This document shows positions 31,712-39,792 of a DNA stretch of 64,000 bases, piece by piece. The notes under the pieces are model-generated. The model searched no databases and was not told the origin of the DNA. It worked only from the letters and a program-made list of their open reading frames with translations. A program made the translations under genes and the position numbers. Position 1 is the stretch's first letter; every line of letters begins with the position of its first letter. This stretch comes from Flavonifractor sp052065355 (lineage in GTDB: Bacteria; Bacillota; Clostridia; Oscillospirales; Oscillospiraceae). Where the stretch lies: positions 1 through 64,000 of the forward strand of contig NZ_JBQHUF010000016.1 in NCBI RefSeq assembly GCF_052065355.1. The letters run 5' to 3'.

Positions 31712-34294
31712 TTATTTTTTCTTGTTGTAGAAGGTGTCCTCCATGGGCAGGGAGGTACGCAGGATGTGATCCCGGGCGTAGTAGGCGCCCTGCACCGCCG
31801 GAGCGGTGGGGATGGTGGCGATCTCGCCGATGCCCTTGGCACCGTAGGCGAAGGGGAGCAGCTCCTCCTTCTCCACGTAGATGGCGTGGATGTCGGGGAT
31901 CTGATCGGCCCGCATCAGACCCAGGGTGCCGAACTTCACCTGAGGCACGCAGTCCTTCAGAGTGAACTTCTCGGTGAGGGCGTAGCCCAGGCCCATGAGC
32001 ACGCCGCCCTCGATCTGGCCCTGGATGGAGATGGGGTTGACCACCTTGCCGGAGTCGTGGGCCGCATAGACCTCTTTCACCTTGCCCTCGTCGTCCAGGA
32101 TGACCACGTGGGTGGCAAAGCCGTAGGCTACATGGCTCTTGGGGTTGGGCACGTCGGCGCCCAGCTTGTCGGTGGGATCGAAGAACTCGGCAAAGTACTC
32201 CTTGCCCTCCAGCTTGCTCAGGTCGCCGCCCGCGGCGTCCAGATCCTTCTTCACGTCCTCGCACACCATGCGCACAGCCTCGCCGGTGATGAGGGTCTGG
32301 CGGGAGCCGGAGGTGGTGCCCGAGTCGGGAGCCACCTCAGAGTTGGCGCCCATGTTCTTCAGCTTCTCCTTGGGCAGGCCCAGGGTCTGAGCCATGATCT
32401 GCACAAAGACGGTGAAGCAGCCCTGGCCGATGTCGGAGGCGGCGGAGTACAGCTCCACGACGCCGTTGCGGATGACCACCTTGGCCCGGCCCTTGTCAGG
32501 CAGGCCCACGCCCACGCCGGAGTTCTTCATGGCGCAGGCAATGCCGGCGTGATCCTTGTTGGCCTCATAGGCGTCCTTGACGGCCAGCAGAGTCTCCTTT
32601 AGAGCGGTGGAGCAGTCGGCGATCTGCCCGTTGGGCAGCACCTTGCCCGGCTCGATGGCGTTGCGGTAGCGGATCTCCCAGGGGGAGATGCCCACCTTCT
32701 CAGCCAGCAGGTTGATGTTGGACTCCAGGGCGAACTCGCTCTGGCACACGCCGAAGCCCCGGAAAGCGCCGGCGGGAGGATTGTTGGTGTAGTAGCCGAA
32801 GCCCCGGATATCGGTGTTCTGGTAGCAGTAGGGGCCTACGGAGTGTGTGCAGGCACGCTCCAGCACCGGGCCGCACAGGGAGGCATAGGCACCGGTGTCG
32901 AAGTAGATCTCGCAGTCCAGGCCGGTGAAGATACCGTTCTCGTCACAGCCCAGGGTGAAGGTGCCCTCCATATAGTGGCGCTTGGGGTGGAAGTTGATGG
33001 ACTCCTGCCGGGTCAGCTTCACCTTCACCGGGCGCTCCAGCTTGAGGGCGGCCAGGACAGCCAGATGCTGCACCGACACGTCCTCCTTGCCGCCGAAGCC
33101 GCCGCCCACCAGCTTGTTCTCCACCACGATGCGCTCGGGATCCCAGCCCAGCATGATGGAGATCTCCTTCCGGGTGTCGTACACGCCCTGGTCGGAGGTG
33201 TACACCTTCACCCCGTCCTTGTAGGGGAAGGCCACCGCGCACTCGGGCTCCAGGAAGGCGTGCTCGGTGAAGGGGGTCTGGTAGCTCTGGGTCACCACGT
33301 ACTTGGAGTTGGCCAGGGCGGTCTTGGCGTCGCCCCGGGTCACGTGGCGCTGCTGGCACAGGTTGCCCTTGGAGTGGACCAGGGGAGCATTTTCCGCCAT
33401 GGCCTCCTGAATGGTGCGCACCGGCTCCAGAGGCTCGTAGTCGATCTTCACCAGCTTCTTGGCCTCGCGAAGAATGTCCTCATTCTCCGCCACCACCATG
33501 CAGATGGCGTCGCCCACGCAGCGGGTGATGTCGCCCTTGGCGATGAACACATCCCAGTCCTGCTGGATGTGGCCCACCTTGTTGTTGGGCACGTCGTCGG
33601 CGGTGAGCACGGCCAGCACGCCGGGCATGGCCAGGGCCTCAGAGGCGTCGATGTCCAGGATCCTGGCACGGGGATACTGGGAGCGGACGGCGGAGCCGTA
33701 CACCATGCCGTCCATCCGCACATCGTCGCAGTACTCGCCGGTGCCCAGCACCTTCTCCCGCACGTCGGTGCGGAAGGCACGGTCGCCCACCTGGTAGCGG
33801 TCTCCGCCCTCCAGGGTGGGGTCGATCTTCTCGTCCCCGCGGAGGATGGCGGCGGCCAGGGAGATGCCCTCGATAATCTTCTTGTAGCCGGTGCAGCGGC
33901 ACACGTTGCCCCGGATGGCCTTTTTGATCTCGGCCTCGGTGGGATTGGGGTTCTGGTCGATTAAAGCCTTGCCCGACATCACCATGCCGGGAATGCAGAA
34001 GCCGCACTGCACCGCGCCCACCGAGCCGAAGGCGTACACAAAGGCCTCCTGCTCGTCATAACTCAGGCCCTCTACGGTGAGGATGGTCTTACCCACCGCC
34101 TTCTTGGTGGTGAGGATGCAGGAGCGGACGGCCTTGCCGTCCACCACGATGGTGCAGGTGCCGCAGGCGCCCTCGCTGCAGCCGTCTTTGACCGAAGTCA
34201 GATGGAGGTCCTCCCGCAGGTAGCGCAGCAGGGGTTTATCCTCCTCGGTGGTACGCAGGACGCCGTTGACGGTAAAGGAATAGCTCTCGCTCAT
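31712..34294 (-). CDS. Selenium-dependent xanthine dehydrogenase (fused Fe-S and Mo subunits)
   Basis: The protein has 860 aa. It is a molybdenum hydroxylase acting on purines at the xanthine/urate level, in the group with labile selenium at the Mo site. Residues 1-80 hold a plant-type [2Fe-2S] site (C39, C44, C47, C59). Residues 85-160 hold the second cluster (C97, C100, C132, C134). Residues about 175-860 are the Mo-cofactor domain with GGGFGGKED, NPPAGAFRGFG and AYGAKGIGEIATIPTAPA near the end. There is no FAD subunit, so electrons likely pass through YgfK. It follows ygfK by 66 nt. The link to selA/yedF in the same window fits its selenium demand. Confidence 0.92.
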   Translation of the reverse strand: MSESYSFTVNGVLRTTEEDKPLLRYLREDLHLTSVKDGCSEGACGTCTIVVDGKAVRSCILTTKKAVGKTILTVEGLSYDEQEAFVYAFGSVGAVQCGFCIPGMVMSGKALIDQNPNPTEAEIKKAIRGNVCRCTGYKKIIEGISLAAAILRGDEKIDPTLEGGDRYQVGDRAFRTDVREKVLGTGEYCDDVRMDGMVYGSAVRSQYPRARILDIDASEALAMPGVLAVLTADDVPNNKVGHIQQDWDVFIAKGDITRCVGDAICMVVAENEDILREAKKLVKIDYEPLEPVRTIQEAMAENAPLVHSKGNLCQQRHVTRGDAKTALANSKYVVTQSYQTPFTEHAFLEPECAVAFPYKDGVKVYTSDQGVYDTRKEISIMLGWDPERIVVENKLVGGGFGGKEDVSVQHLAVLAALKLERPVKVKLTRQESINFHPKRHYMEGTFTLGCDENGIFTGLDCEIYFDTGAYASLCGPVLERACTHSVGPYCYQNTDIRGFGYYTNNPPAGAFRGFGVCQSEFALESNINLLAEKVGISPWEIRYRNAIEPGKVLPNGQIADCSTALKETLLAVKDAYEANKDHAGIACAMKNSGVGVGLPDKGRAKVVIRNGVVELYSAASDIGQGCFTVFVQIMAQTLGLPKEKLKNMGANSEVAPDSGTTSGSRQTLITGEAVRMVCEDVKKDLDAAGGDLSKLEGKEYFAEFFDPTDKLGADVPNPKSHVAYGFATHVVILDDEGKVKEVYAAHDSGKVVNPISIQGQIEGGVLMGLGYALTEKFTLKDCVPQVKFGTLGLMRADQIPDIHAIYVEKEELLPFAYGAKGIGEIATIPTAPAVQGAYYARDHILRTSLPMEDTFYNKKK

Positions 34295-34324
34295 GTGAGG
34301 TACCTCTTTTCTGATGCGGGAACA

Positions 34325-34350
34325 GCCCGCCGCCCGAAAGGGCGGCAGGC
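34325..34350 (-). repeat. Intercistronic hairpin between ygfK and the xanthine dehydrogenase gene
   Basis: The 11-bp arms GCCCGCCGCCC (34325-34335) and GGGCGGCAGGC (34340-34350) pair with one mismatch around GAAA. There is no T-run in the direction of transcription, so it is more likely an mRNA-stability or processing element than a terminator. Confidence 0.5.
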
Positions 34351-34360
34351 TTTTCCACTC

Positions 34361-37357
34361 TTATTTCAGCAGATAGCTGTAGTTGTCGTACACCGCGCAG
34401 ATCAGGCGGCGGAGAGGATCGTACAGGCCGCAGTTCGCATCGGCCACGTCGTACTCCTTCACCTGGCCGTCCAGACGCACCCGGGTGTTGGTGCCGTCCA
34501 GCTTCAGGAAGCCCTGATTCTCGCTGTTGTTGAAGTCCTCCTCGCTCCAGAACAGGGTGAACTTATCCTTGTAGGGGCGGGAGTCGTAGGGGCAGAAGGT
34601 GCCGCAGTTGCCGCACTCGTTGCACATGCCGTCCACGTGGATGATCTGACGCTGACGCATGCCGGGCACCGCCACGGCCACGTTGGCACGGTTGGGGCAC
34701 ACCTCGGTGCAGGTCTCGCACACGGTGGCGCAGCCCAGGCAGCGGATATCCTCGCAGCTCTTGCAGTCGCTGCACAGCTCGCCCCGCTTGGCCAGGGGTT
34801 TCTGGTAGTCGGGGTTCACGTTCTTTTCCACATAGGTGTCCACGTCGAAGTTCTCGATGGCCCGGGCGGCCTTGGTGGCGTCGGCAATGGCCTCCACCAC
34901 GGTGCCGGGGCCCTTCATGCCGTCGCCGATGACGAACACGTTCTTCACGGAGGACTCCAGGGTGTCGGCGTTCACCACGGCCTTGCCTCTCTTGTCCACT
35001 TCCAGACCGTTGGCGGTGTACAGAGCGGTGTCCACCTTCTCGCCCACGGCGGTGATGACGGTATCGGCGGGCACCTCAGCCACCTTGCCGGTGTCCACGG
35101 GGGACCGGCGGCCGGAGGCGTCGGGAGCACCCAGCTCCATCACGTGGCAGGTGAGCACGCCGTCCTTCACGCCCACGGGAGCCAGCAGCTCCTGGAACTC
35201 CACGCCGTCCTCCAGGGCGAACTCCAGCTCCTCCTGATCGGCGGGCATGTACCGCTTGGTGCGGCGGTACACCAGGGACACGGTCTCCACGCCGGGGATG
35301 CGCTTGGCAGCCCGGGCGGCGTCCATGGCGGTGTTGCCGCCGCCGATGACCACAACATGCTTGCCCAGATTCAGGCTGCGGGGGTTCTTCTTGGCGGCCT
35401 CCAGGAACTCGATGACGTTCATTTCCTCGCCGTACTCCAGACCGGCGCTGCCCTTGGTCCAGGCGCCGGTGGCCAGGATCACGTGGGTGTAGCCCTGCTT
35501 AAAGAGCTCCTGCACGTCCTTGACCTCGGTGTTCAGCTCCACCTTCACGCCCATGGCGTTCATCAGCTTCACATCGTTGTCGATGGCCTCGTCGCTGATG
35601 CGGAAGGCGGGGATCACATGGCGGACGATGCCGCCCAGGGAGTCCTTGCGCTCAAACACGGTGACATCCACGCCGGAGCGGCCCAGGAAGTAGGCGGCGG
35701 ACATACCGGCGGGGCCGCCGCCGATGACGGCAACCTTCTTGCCGGCCACGGGAGCGCCGGCTTTCAGCTTGGGCAGCAGGGCGTCGAACCCGCCCTCGGC
35801 GGCCTTCAGCTTCTGGGTGCGGATATACACGCTCTCCTCGTAGGCGTTGCGCATGCACTTGTCCTGGCAGCGGTGAGAGCAGATGGTGCCGGTGATGAAG
35901 GGCAGGGCGTTGCGGTGGGTGATGATCTCCAGAGCCTCCTCAAACTTGCCGGCGTTCACCCGCATCAGGTAGGCGGGGATGTCCTGCTCAATGGGGCAGC
36001 CGTTGCGGCAGGGGGCGGAGAAGCAGTCGATGAGGGGCACCTTCTTGTCGGTCTTGCGGCTGGGGATAGGCTTCATGGGCTTCTGGTAGTGGTTGTCAGC
36101 GGCGAAGGCAGTGACCATGCCCTCCACCTTGGCGGGGTCCACACCGCCCCAGGGGCCGTAGTCGATATCCATCAGCAGGTTGCCGATCTGGCTGAACCGC
36201 TGATAGCCGCCGGACTTGAGCACGGTGGTGGCCATGGTGATGGGCCAGATGCCGGCGTTGAACAGGTCCTTGATGTTGTAGTAGTCGGCGCCGCCGGAGT
36301 AGGAGATGCGCAGCTTGCCGCCGAACTCCTTGGCCAGCTTGCCAGCCAGGGACAGGGACAGGGGGTACAGGGAGCGGCCGGACATGTACATCTCCTCGCT
36401 GGGCAGCTCGCCGGCCTTCACGTCCACGGGGAAGGTGTTGGTCAGCTTCACGCCGAACTCCAGGCCCCGCTCGGCAGTCAGCTTCATCAGCCGCTGGAAC
36501 ATGGGCACCGCGTCGGCCCACTGCAGGTCCTCCACGAAATGGTGGTCGTCAAAGGCGATGTAGTCGAAGCCCAGGCCGTCCAGGGTCTTGCGGGCAAACT
36601 CATAGCCCAGCAGGGTGGGGTTGCACTTGACGTAGGTGTTCAGGTTCTTCTCGGTGATGAGGTAGGTGGCGATGCGCTCGATCTCGTCGGGAGGGCAGCC
36701 GTGGAGGGTGGACTCGGTGATGGAGTCGGACACCTTGGGAGAGATGGCCTTCACATAAGCCTCGTCCACGTTCTGGAACTTGTCCAGGTTGTTCAGGGCC
36801 CAGTCCATGCACTCCTGCCACACGGCGCTGCCGGAGGCGTCCTTCATGCCCTCGATGTACTTGTCGATCTTCTCGCTCTTGATACCCGCCAGGTCGTAGC
36901 CCACGCTCATGTTGAACACGAAGCCGTCGGGATCGCCCAGACCCAGCTCCTTGGCCAGCAGCTTGCAGGCGAACCAGCCCTTCACGTACTCGTCATAGGC
37001 CTGGGGCACGTACAGCTCGGTGGACCACTCGCAGTTGTAGCACTCGTCGGCGGCGGTGATGCAGGGCTTGGCCACGCACTTGGAGAGCTCGTCGCCGTCC
37101 ATGATCTGCACGGTCTTCAGCTCGAAGAACCGGGCGCCGGCGGCGTAGGCGGCGATGAGGTTCTGAGCCAGCTGGGTGTGGGGGCCGGCGGCGGGGCCGT
37201 AGGGAGACTCGATCTTCTCCTTGAACATGGGCAGGGCCTTGCCATTGTCATGCTTCACCAGCTTGGACACGCCGAAGATGGAACCCTGGCTCTTGTACTC
37301 GGACAGGATCCAGTTCATCAGGTTGGAAAACGGAATGGGGCGCATAATGTCGCTCAT
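34361..37357 (-). CDS. ygfK: YgfK putative selenate reductase-type flavin/Fe-S oxidoreductase
   Basis: The protein has 998 aa. The N-terminal about 440 residues are a dihydropyrimidine-dehydrogenase/dihydroorotate-like barrel (GPAAGPHTQLAQN, VKCNPTLLGYEF). Next comes a GltD-type Fe-S region (CRNGCPIEQDIPAYL; CSHRCQDKC). Two Rossmann motifs follow: VIGGGPAGMSAAYF for FAD and VIGGGNTAMDAARAAKR for NAD(P). The C-terminus has ferredoxin-like clusters (CSDCKSCEDIRCLGC; CNECGNCGTFC). It probably moves electrons between NAD(P)H/ferredoxin and the xanthine dehydrogenase and may itself reduce a pyrimidine-like intermediate. The ATG at 37357 has GGAGGT 8 nt upstream. It is second in the ssnA operon. 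Confidence 0.93.
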   Translation of the reverse strand: MSDIMRPIPFSNLMNWILSEYKSQGSIFGVSKLVKHDNGKALPMFKEKIESPYGPAAGPHTQLAQNLIAAYAAGARFFELKTVQIMDGDELSKCVAKPCITAADECYNCEWSTELYVPQAYDEYVKGWFACKLLAKELGLGDPDGFVFNMSVGYDLAGIKSEKIDKYIEGMKDASGSAVWQECMDWALNNLDKFQNVDEAYVKAISPKVSDSITESTLHGCPPDEIERIATYLITEKNLNTYVKCNPTLLGYEFARKTLDGLGFDYIAFDDHHFVEDLQWADAVPMFQRLMKLTAERGLEFGVKLTNTFPVDVKAGELPSEEMYMSGRSLYPLSLSLAGKLAKEFGGKLRISYSGGADYYNIKDLFNAGIWPITMATTVLKSGGYQRFSQIGNLLMDIDYGPWGGVDPAKVEGMVTAFAADNHYQKPMKPIPSRKTDKKVPLIDCFSAPCRNGCPIEQDIPAYLMRVNAGKFEEALEIITHRNALPFITGTICSHRCQDKCMRNAYEESVYIRTQKLKAAEGGFDALLPKLKAGAPVAGKKVAVIGGGPAGMSAAYFLGRSGVDVTVFERKDSLGGIVRHVIPAFRISDEAIDNDVKLMNAMGVKVELNTEVKDVQELFKQGYTHVILATGAWTKGSAGLEYGEEMNVIEFLEAAKKNPRSLNLGKHVVVIGGGNTAMDAARAAKRIPGVETVSLVYRRTKRYMPADQEELEFALEDGVEFQELLAPVGVKDGVLTCHVMELGAPDASGRRSPVDTGKVAEVPADTVITAVGEKVDTALYTANGLEVDKRGKAVVNADTLESSVKNVFVIGDGMKGPGTVVEAIADATKAARAIENFDVDTYVEKNVNPDYQKPLAKRGELCSDCKSCEDIRCLGCATVCETCTEVCPNRANVAVAVPGMRQRQIIHVDGMCNECGNCGTFCPYDSRPYKDKFTLFWSEEDFNNSENQGFLKLDGTNTRVRLDGQVKEYDVADANCGLYDPLRRLICAVYDNYSYLLK

Positions 37358-37394
37358 ATGATTCGACCTCCAATTTTGATACAATCAAATTTTA

Positions 37395-38735
37395 TCAGTA
37401 GGTGCGATGATTCAGCTCGCCCCACAGCTTCTTGGCCTGCTCCATGGTCCAGGCGTTGATACGCTCTTCGTCGATGCCCACGAACTCGCGGTCCTTGTAG
37501 AGTACCTTGCCGTTGATGATGGTGGTGCGGCAGTTCTTGCCCATCATGCCGAAGAGCATGTGGCCGTCGATGTTCTCGGCGGAGAAGGGAGTGAAGGGCT
37601 TGTAGTCCATGACGATCACGTCGGCGGCGGCGCCGGGCTTGAGCACGCCCAGAGGCTTCTTGAAGTACCGGGAGCAGATCTTGGCGTTGTTCTCAAACAG
37701 CATGCCGGTGGCCTCGCACCAGCCCACGTTGGGCAGGGCGGCGTTGTGGCGCTGCATGGGCAGCAGAACCTTCAGGCTCTCCAGCATGTCGTGGGTGTAG
37801 GCGTCGGTGCCCAGGCCGATGAGGATGCCCTTGCCGTACATCTGGAGCACCGGGGAGCAGCCCACCGCGTTGCCCATGTTGGACTCCGGGTTGTGGCACA
37901 CCATGGTGCCCGTCTCCTTGATGATGTCCAGCTCGGCGGGAGAGACGTGGATGCAGTGGCCCAGCATGGTCTTCTCGCCCAGGATGCCGTTGTACAGCAG
38001 ACGGTTCACCGGGCGGCAGCCGTAGTTGCGCAGGGAGTCGTACACGTCGTTCATGCCCTCGGCCACGTGGATGTGGAAACCGGTCATGCCGTCGTTGGCC
38101 TTTACCATCTCCTCAAAGGTCTTGTCGGAGATGGTGAACAGGGCGTGGCCGCCGAACATGGCCTTGATCATGTCGTCGTCCTGCTCCTTGGCCCACTTGG
38201 CGAAGTCGGCGTTCTCCTGGATGGACTGGCGGGTCTTCTCCTCGCCGTCCCGCTCGGAGACCTCGTAGCACAGGTTGGCACGGATGCCCAGCTCCTGGCA
38301 CACGTCCTTGATGGCGAACAGGGAGCCGGGGATCTCGCAGAAGGAGGCGTGGTGGTCGAAGATGGTGGTCACGCCGTCCCGGATGCAGTCCAGCACGGTG
38401 GCGTAGGCGGAAGCCCGGGTGCCGTCCAGGGTCAGGTGGCGGTCGATGTTCCACCACATGCCCTCCAGGACCTCCAGGAAGTTGGTGGGGTTGTTGCCCT
38501 CGATGGCCAGGCCGCGGGCCAGGCCGGAGTAAATATGGGTGTGGACGTTGATGAGACCGGGCATGATAACTCCGCCCTTGGCGTCCACGAACTCGGCGTC
38601 GGGATACTTGGCCTTCATGTCGGCCAGGGTACCTACTTCTTTGACGATCTCACCGTCCAGCACCACCGCGCCGTCCCCCAGATAAGGCAGCGCCTGGTCC
38701 CGGGTAATCAGTTTTCCGTTTCCGATCAGCAGCAT
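37395..38735 (-). CDS. ssnA: SsnA-type amidohydrolase
   Basis: The protein has 446 aa. It is a metal-dependent amidohydrolase of the cytosine/guanine deaminase superfamily. Metal ligands are visible in INVHTHIYSG (HxH, near residue 65), FHIHVAEG (about 220), LGHCIHVS and LGTDAYTH (Asp). In the purine-degradation cluster SsnA is thought to hydrolyse or deaminate a ring or ring-opened purine intermediate. It is first in the ssnA-ygfK-xdh unit. The ATG at 38735 has AGGAGG 6-7 nt upstream. It is preceded by a long structured leader and a promoter divergent from the regulator gene. Confidence 0.93.
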   Translation of the reverse strand: MLLIGNGKLITRDQALPYLGDGAVVLDGEIVKEVGTLADMKAKYPDAEFVDAKGGVIMPGLINVHTHIYSGLARGLAIEGNNPTNFLEVLEGMWWNIDRHLTLDGTRASAYATVLDCIRDGVTTIFDHHASFCEIPGSLFAIKDVCQELGIRANLCYEVSERDGEEKTRQSIQENADFAKWAKEQDDDMIKAMFGGHALFTISDKTFEEMVKANDGMTGFHIHVAEGMNDVYDSLRNYGCRPVNRLLYNGILGEKTMLGHCIHVSPAELDIIKETGTMVCHNPESNMGNAVGCSPVLQMYGKGILIGLGTDAYTHDMLESLKVLLPMQRHNAALPNVGWCEATGMLFENNAKICSRYFKKPLGVLKPGAAADVIVMDYKPFTPFSAENIDGHMLFGMMGKNCRTTIINGKVLYKDREFVGIDEERINAWTMEQAKKLWGELNHRTY

Positions 38736-38952
38736 GTGCAGTTCCTCCTATTACAATAAGATGTTCATTTTTGCACGAAAAAAACGTCCATTCCAACCAG
38801 AATGGACGCCGGTTTCCTGTGAGAGGCGGCGGTGTGCGCGCAACCTCCAGACGAATTCCAGGTCCATCCAGCCCGTGCGCAAAGCACTCCGTTGCAGCCA
38901 CAACCAAAATGATGAAAATTTGTGAAACATGAACAGAATATTTTTGCTCTAC
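38736..38952 (-). promoter_or_regulatory. Structured ssnA leader: riboswitch/attenuator candidate
   Basis: The predicted transcript start near 38952 leaves about 217 nt before ssnA. A possible basal stem pairs GGTTGTG (within 38898-38905) with CACAGGAAACC (38811-38821), with a small bulge. Inside it, GGATGGAC (38862-38869) can pair with GTCCATTC (38800-38807) with one G-U. GTCCATTC is the first arm of the terminator hairpin. The two pairings are mutually exclusive, as in a transcription-terminating riboswitch or a protein-controlled attenuator. I do not recognise a known aptamer consensus. The ligand is unknown; a purine, a ring-opened purine or a cofactor would fit the operon. Confidence 0.6.
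38778..38808 (-). terminator. Terminator within the ssnA leader
   Basis: On the minus strand CGTCCATTC (38800-38808), a six-base loop and GAATGGACG (38785-38793) form a perfect 9-bp stem. It is followed by seven Ts (38778-38784). It lies upstream of the ssnA ribosome-binding site and downstream of the ssnA promoter, so it would stop transcription before the operon. Confidence 0.85.
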
Positions 38953-38958
38953 GGGTCT

Positions 38959-38987
38959 ATATTACCACGAAAAGCACGGGCATGCAA
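38959..38987 (-). promoter_or_regulatory. Promoter of the ssnA-ygfK-xdh unit
   Basis: On the minus strand, TTGCAT (38982-38987), a 17-bp spacer and TAATAT (38959-38964). The CTAAAAAATTTTTAG motif lies 17 bp upstream of the -35 box. Confidence 0.65.
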
Positions 38988-39004
38988 CACCTTTGTGAGA
39001 AAAA

Positions 39005-39019
39005 CTAAAAAATTTTTAG
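39005..39019. promoter_or_regulatory. Near-palindromic A/T motif between ssnA and its divergent regulator
   Basis: CTAAAAAATTTTTAG is an almost perfect 15-bp dyad located between the two divergent promoters. Related sequences lie upstream of ygeX (31519-31556), upstream of ridA (41818-41833) and in the permease leader (41134-41147). It is a candidate operator for the adjacent YheO-like regulator, or an UP element. Confidence 0.5.
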
Positions 39020-39033
39020 GCCACATAATTTTA

Positions 39034-39061
39034 TTGCAATTACGGCGGCCTGTGGTAAAAT
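39034..39061 (+). promoter_or_regulatory. Promoter of the YheO-like regulator gene
   Basis: TTGCAA (39034-39039), a 16-bp spacer and TAAAAT (39056-39061) lie about 45 nt upstream of the ATG. Confidence 0.55.
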
Positions 39062-39105
39062 AAAAGCAACGGGAAACGACAATTTCCAGCAAAGGAGAGA
39101 CGTAC

Positions 39106-39744
39106 ATGTTAGAAGCCTCGACCCTGCAATTCCTGTTCAAACTGGCCAAGGGGATCGCCAGCCAGTTTGGACCCAACTGCGAGGTGGTGGTCCACGACCT
39201 GGCCACCAACGATCCGGAGAGCTCTATCGTCGCCATCGAGAACGGACAGGTCACCGGCCGTAAGGTGGGGGATGGTCCCTCCCATGTGGTGCTGGAAGCT
39301 CTGCGGGGGGAGAACAGTGAGCTTCAGGACCACCTGAGCTACCTGACCAAGACGAAGGACGGCAAGATCCTCAAGTCCACCACCATCTACATTCGGGACG
39401 ACGATGGCGCGCCCATCGGTATTTTCGGCATCAACTACGACATTACCCTGATGCTGGCCATGGAGACCGCCCTGAAGCAGTTTACCGCCACCGAGCCGGA
39501 GGAGAAGGAGCCGGAGGCCATCTCCCGCAACGTGTCCGACCTGCTGGACGAGCTGATCCAGCAGAGCGTGAAGATCGTGGGCAAGCCGGTGGCCCTCATG
39601 ACCAAGGAGGACAAGGTGAAGGCGGTGCAGTTCCTCAACGACACCGGCGCCTTCCTCATTACCAAGAGCGGCGACAAGGTGTGCAAGTTCTTCGGCATCT
39701 CCAAATATACCCTGTACAGCTACATTGACGAGGCCAAAGAGTAA
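39106..39744 (+). CDS. YheO-like PAS/HTH regulator of the purine cluster
   Basis: The protein has 212 aa. The YheO-type PAS domain (about 5-120) has CEVVVHDLATNDPESSIVAIENG and GAPIGIFGINYDIT. A linker rich in Glu and Pro precedes a helix-turn-helix at the C-terminus (about 165-210, DKVCKFFGISKYTLYSYI). Its divergent position next to ssnA makes it the likely regulator of the purine-degradation operons. Ligand binding by the PAS domain is expected but the ligand is not visible. The ATG at 39106 has AAAGGAGAG upstream. It shares architecture with the regulator at 12039-12692. Confidence 0.85.
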   Translation: MLEASTLQFLFKLAKGIASQFGPNCEVVVHDLATNDPESSIVAIENGQVTGRKVGDGPSHVVLEALRGENSELQDHLSYLTKTKDGKILKSTTIYIRDDDGAPIGIFGINYDITLMLAMETALKQFTATEPEEKEPEAISRNVSDLLDELIQQSVKIVGKPVALMTKEDKVKAVQFLNDTGAFLITKSGDKVCKFFGISKYTLYSYIDEAKE

Positions 39745-39757
39745 AAATAATCTGGAA

Positions 39758-39792
39758 AGTGCCCGGCTCCTTACGGAGCCGGGCGCTTTTTG
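39758..39792. terminator. Terminator between the regulator and the purine permease
   Basis: The 10-bp arms GCCCGGCTCC (39761-39770) and GGAGCCGGGC (39775-39784) have a TTAC loop and are followed on the plus strand by GCTTTTTG. It lies between convergent genes. Confidence 0.8.

Larger units (their letters stand above)
38736..39105. other. Divergent intergenic region ssnA / YheO-like regulator
   Basis: These 370 bp contain no protein gene. From left to right they hold the ssnA ribosome-binding site, a terminator hairpin (38778-38808), a structured leader up to about 38952 and the ssnA promoter (38959-38987). Beyond that are a near-palindromic CTAAAAAATTTTTAG (39005-39019) and the promoter of the regulator gene (39034-39061). 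Confidence 0.8.

Noticed and set aside
34202..37459. Open frame of 1085 codons on the plus strand opposite ygfK and the xanthine dehydrogenase
   Set aside because: It is the antisense shadow of two well-supported genes; its translation is Gly/His/Val-rich low complexity from GC-rich codon structure and has no ribosome-binding site.
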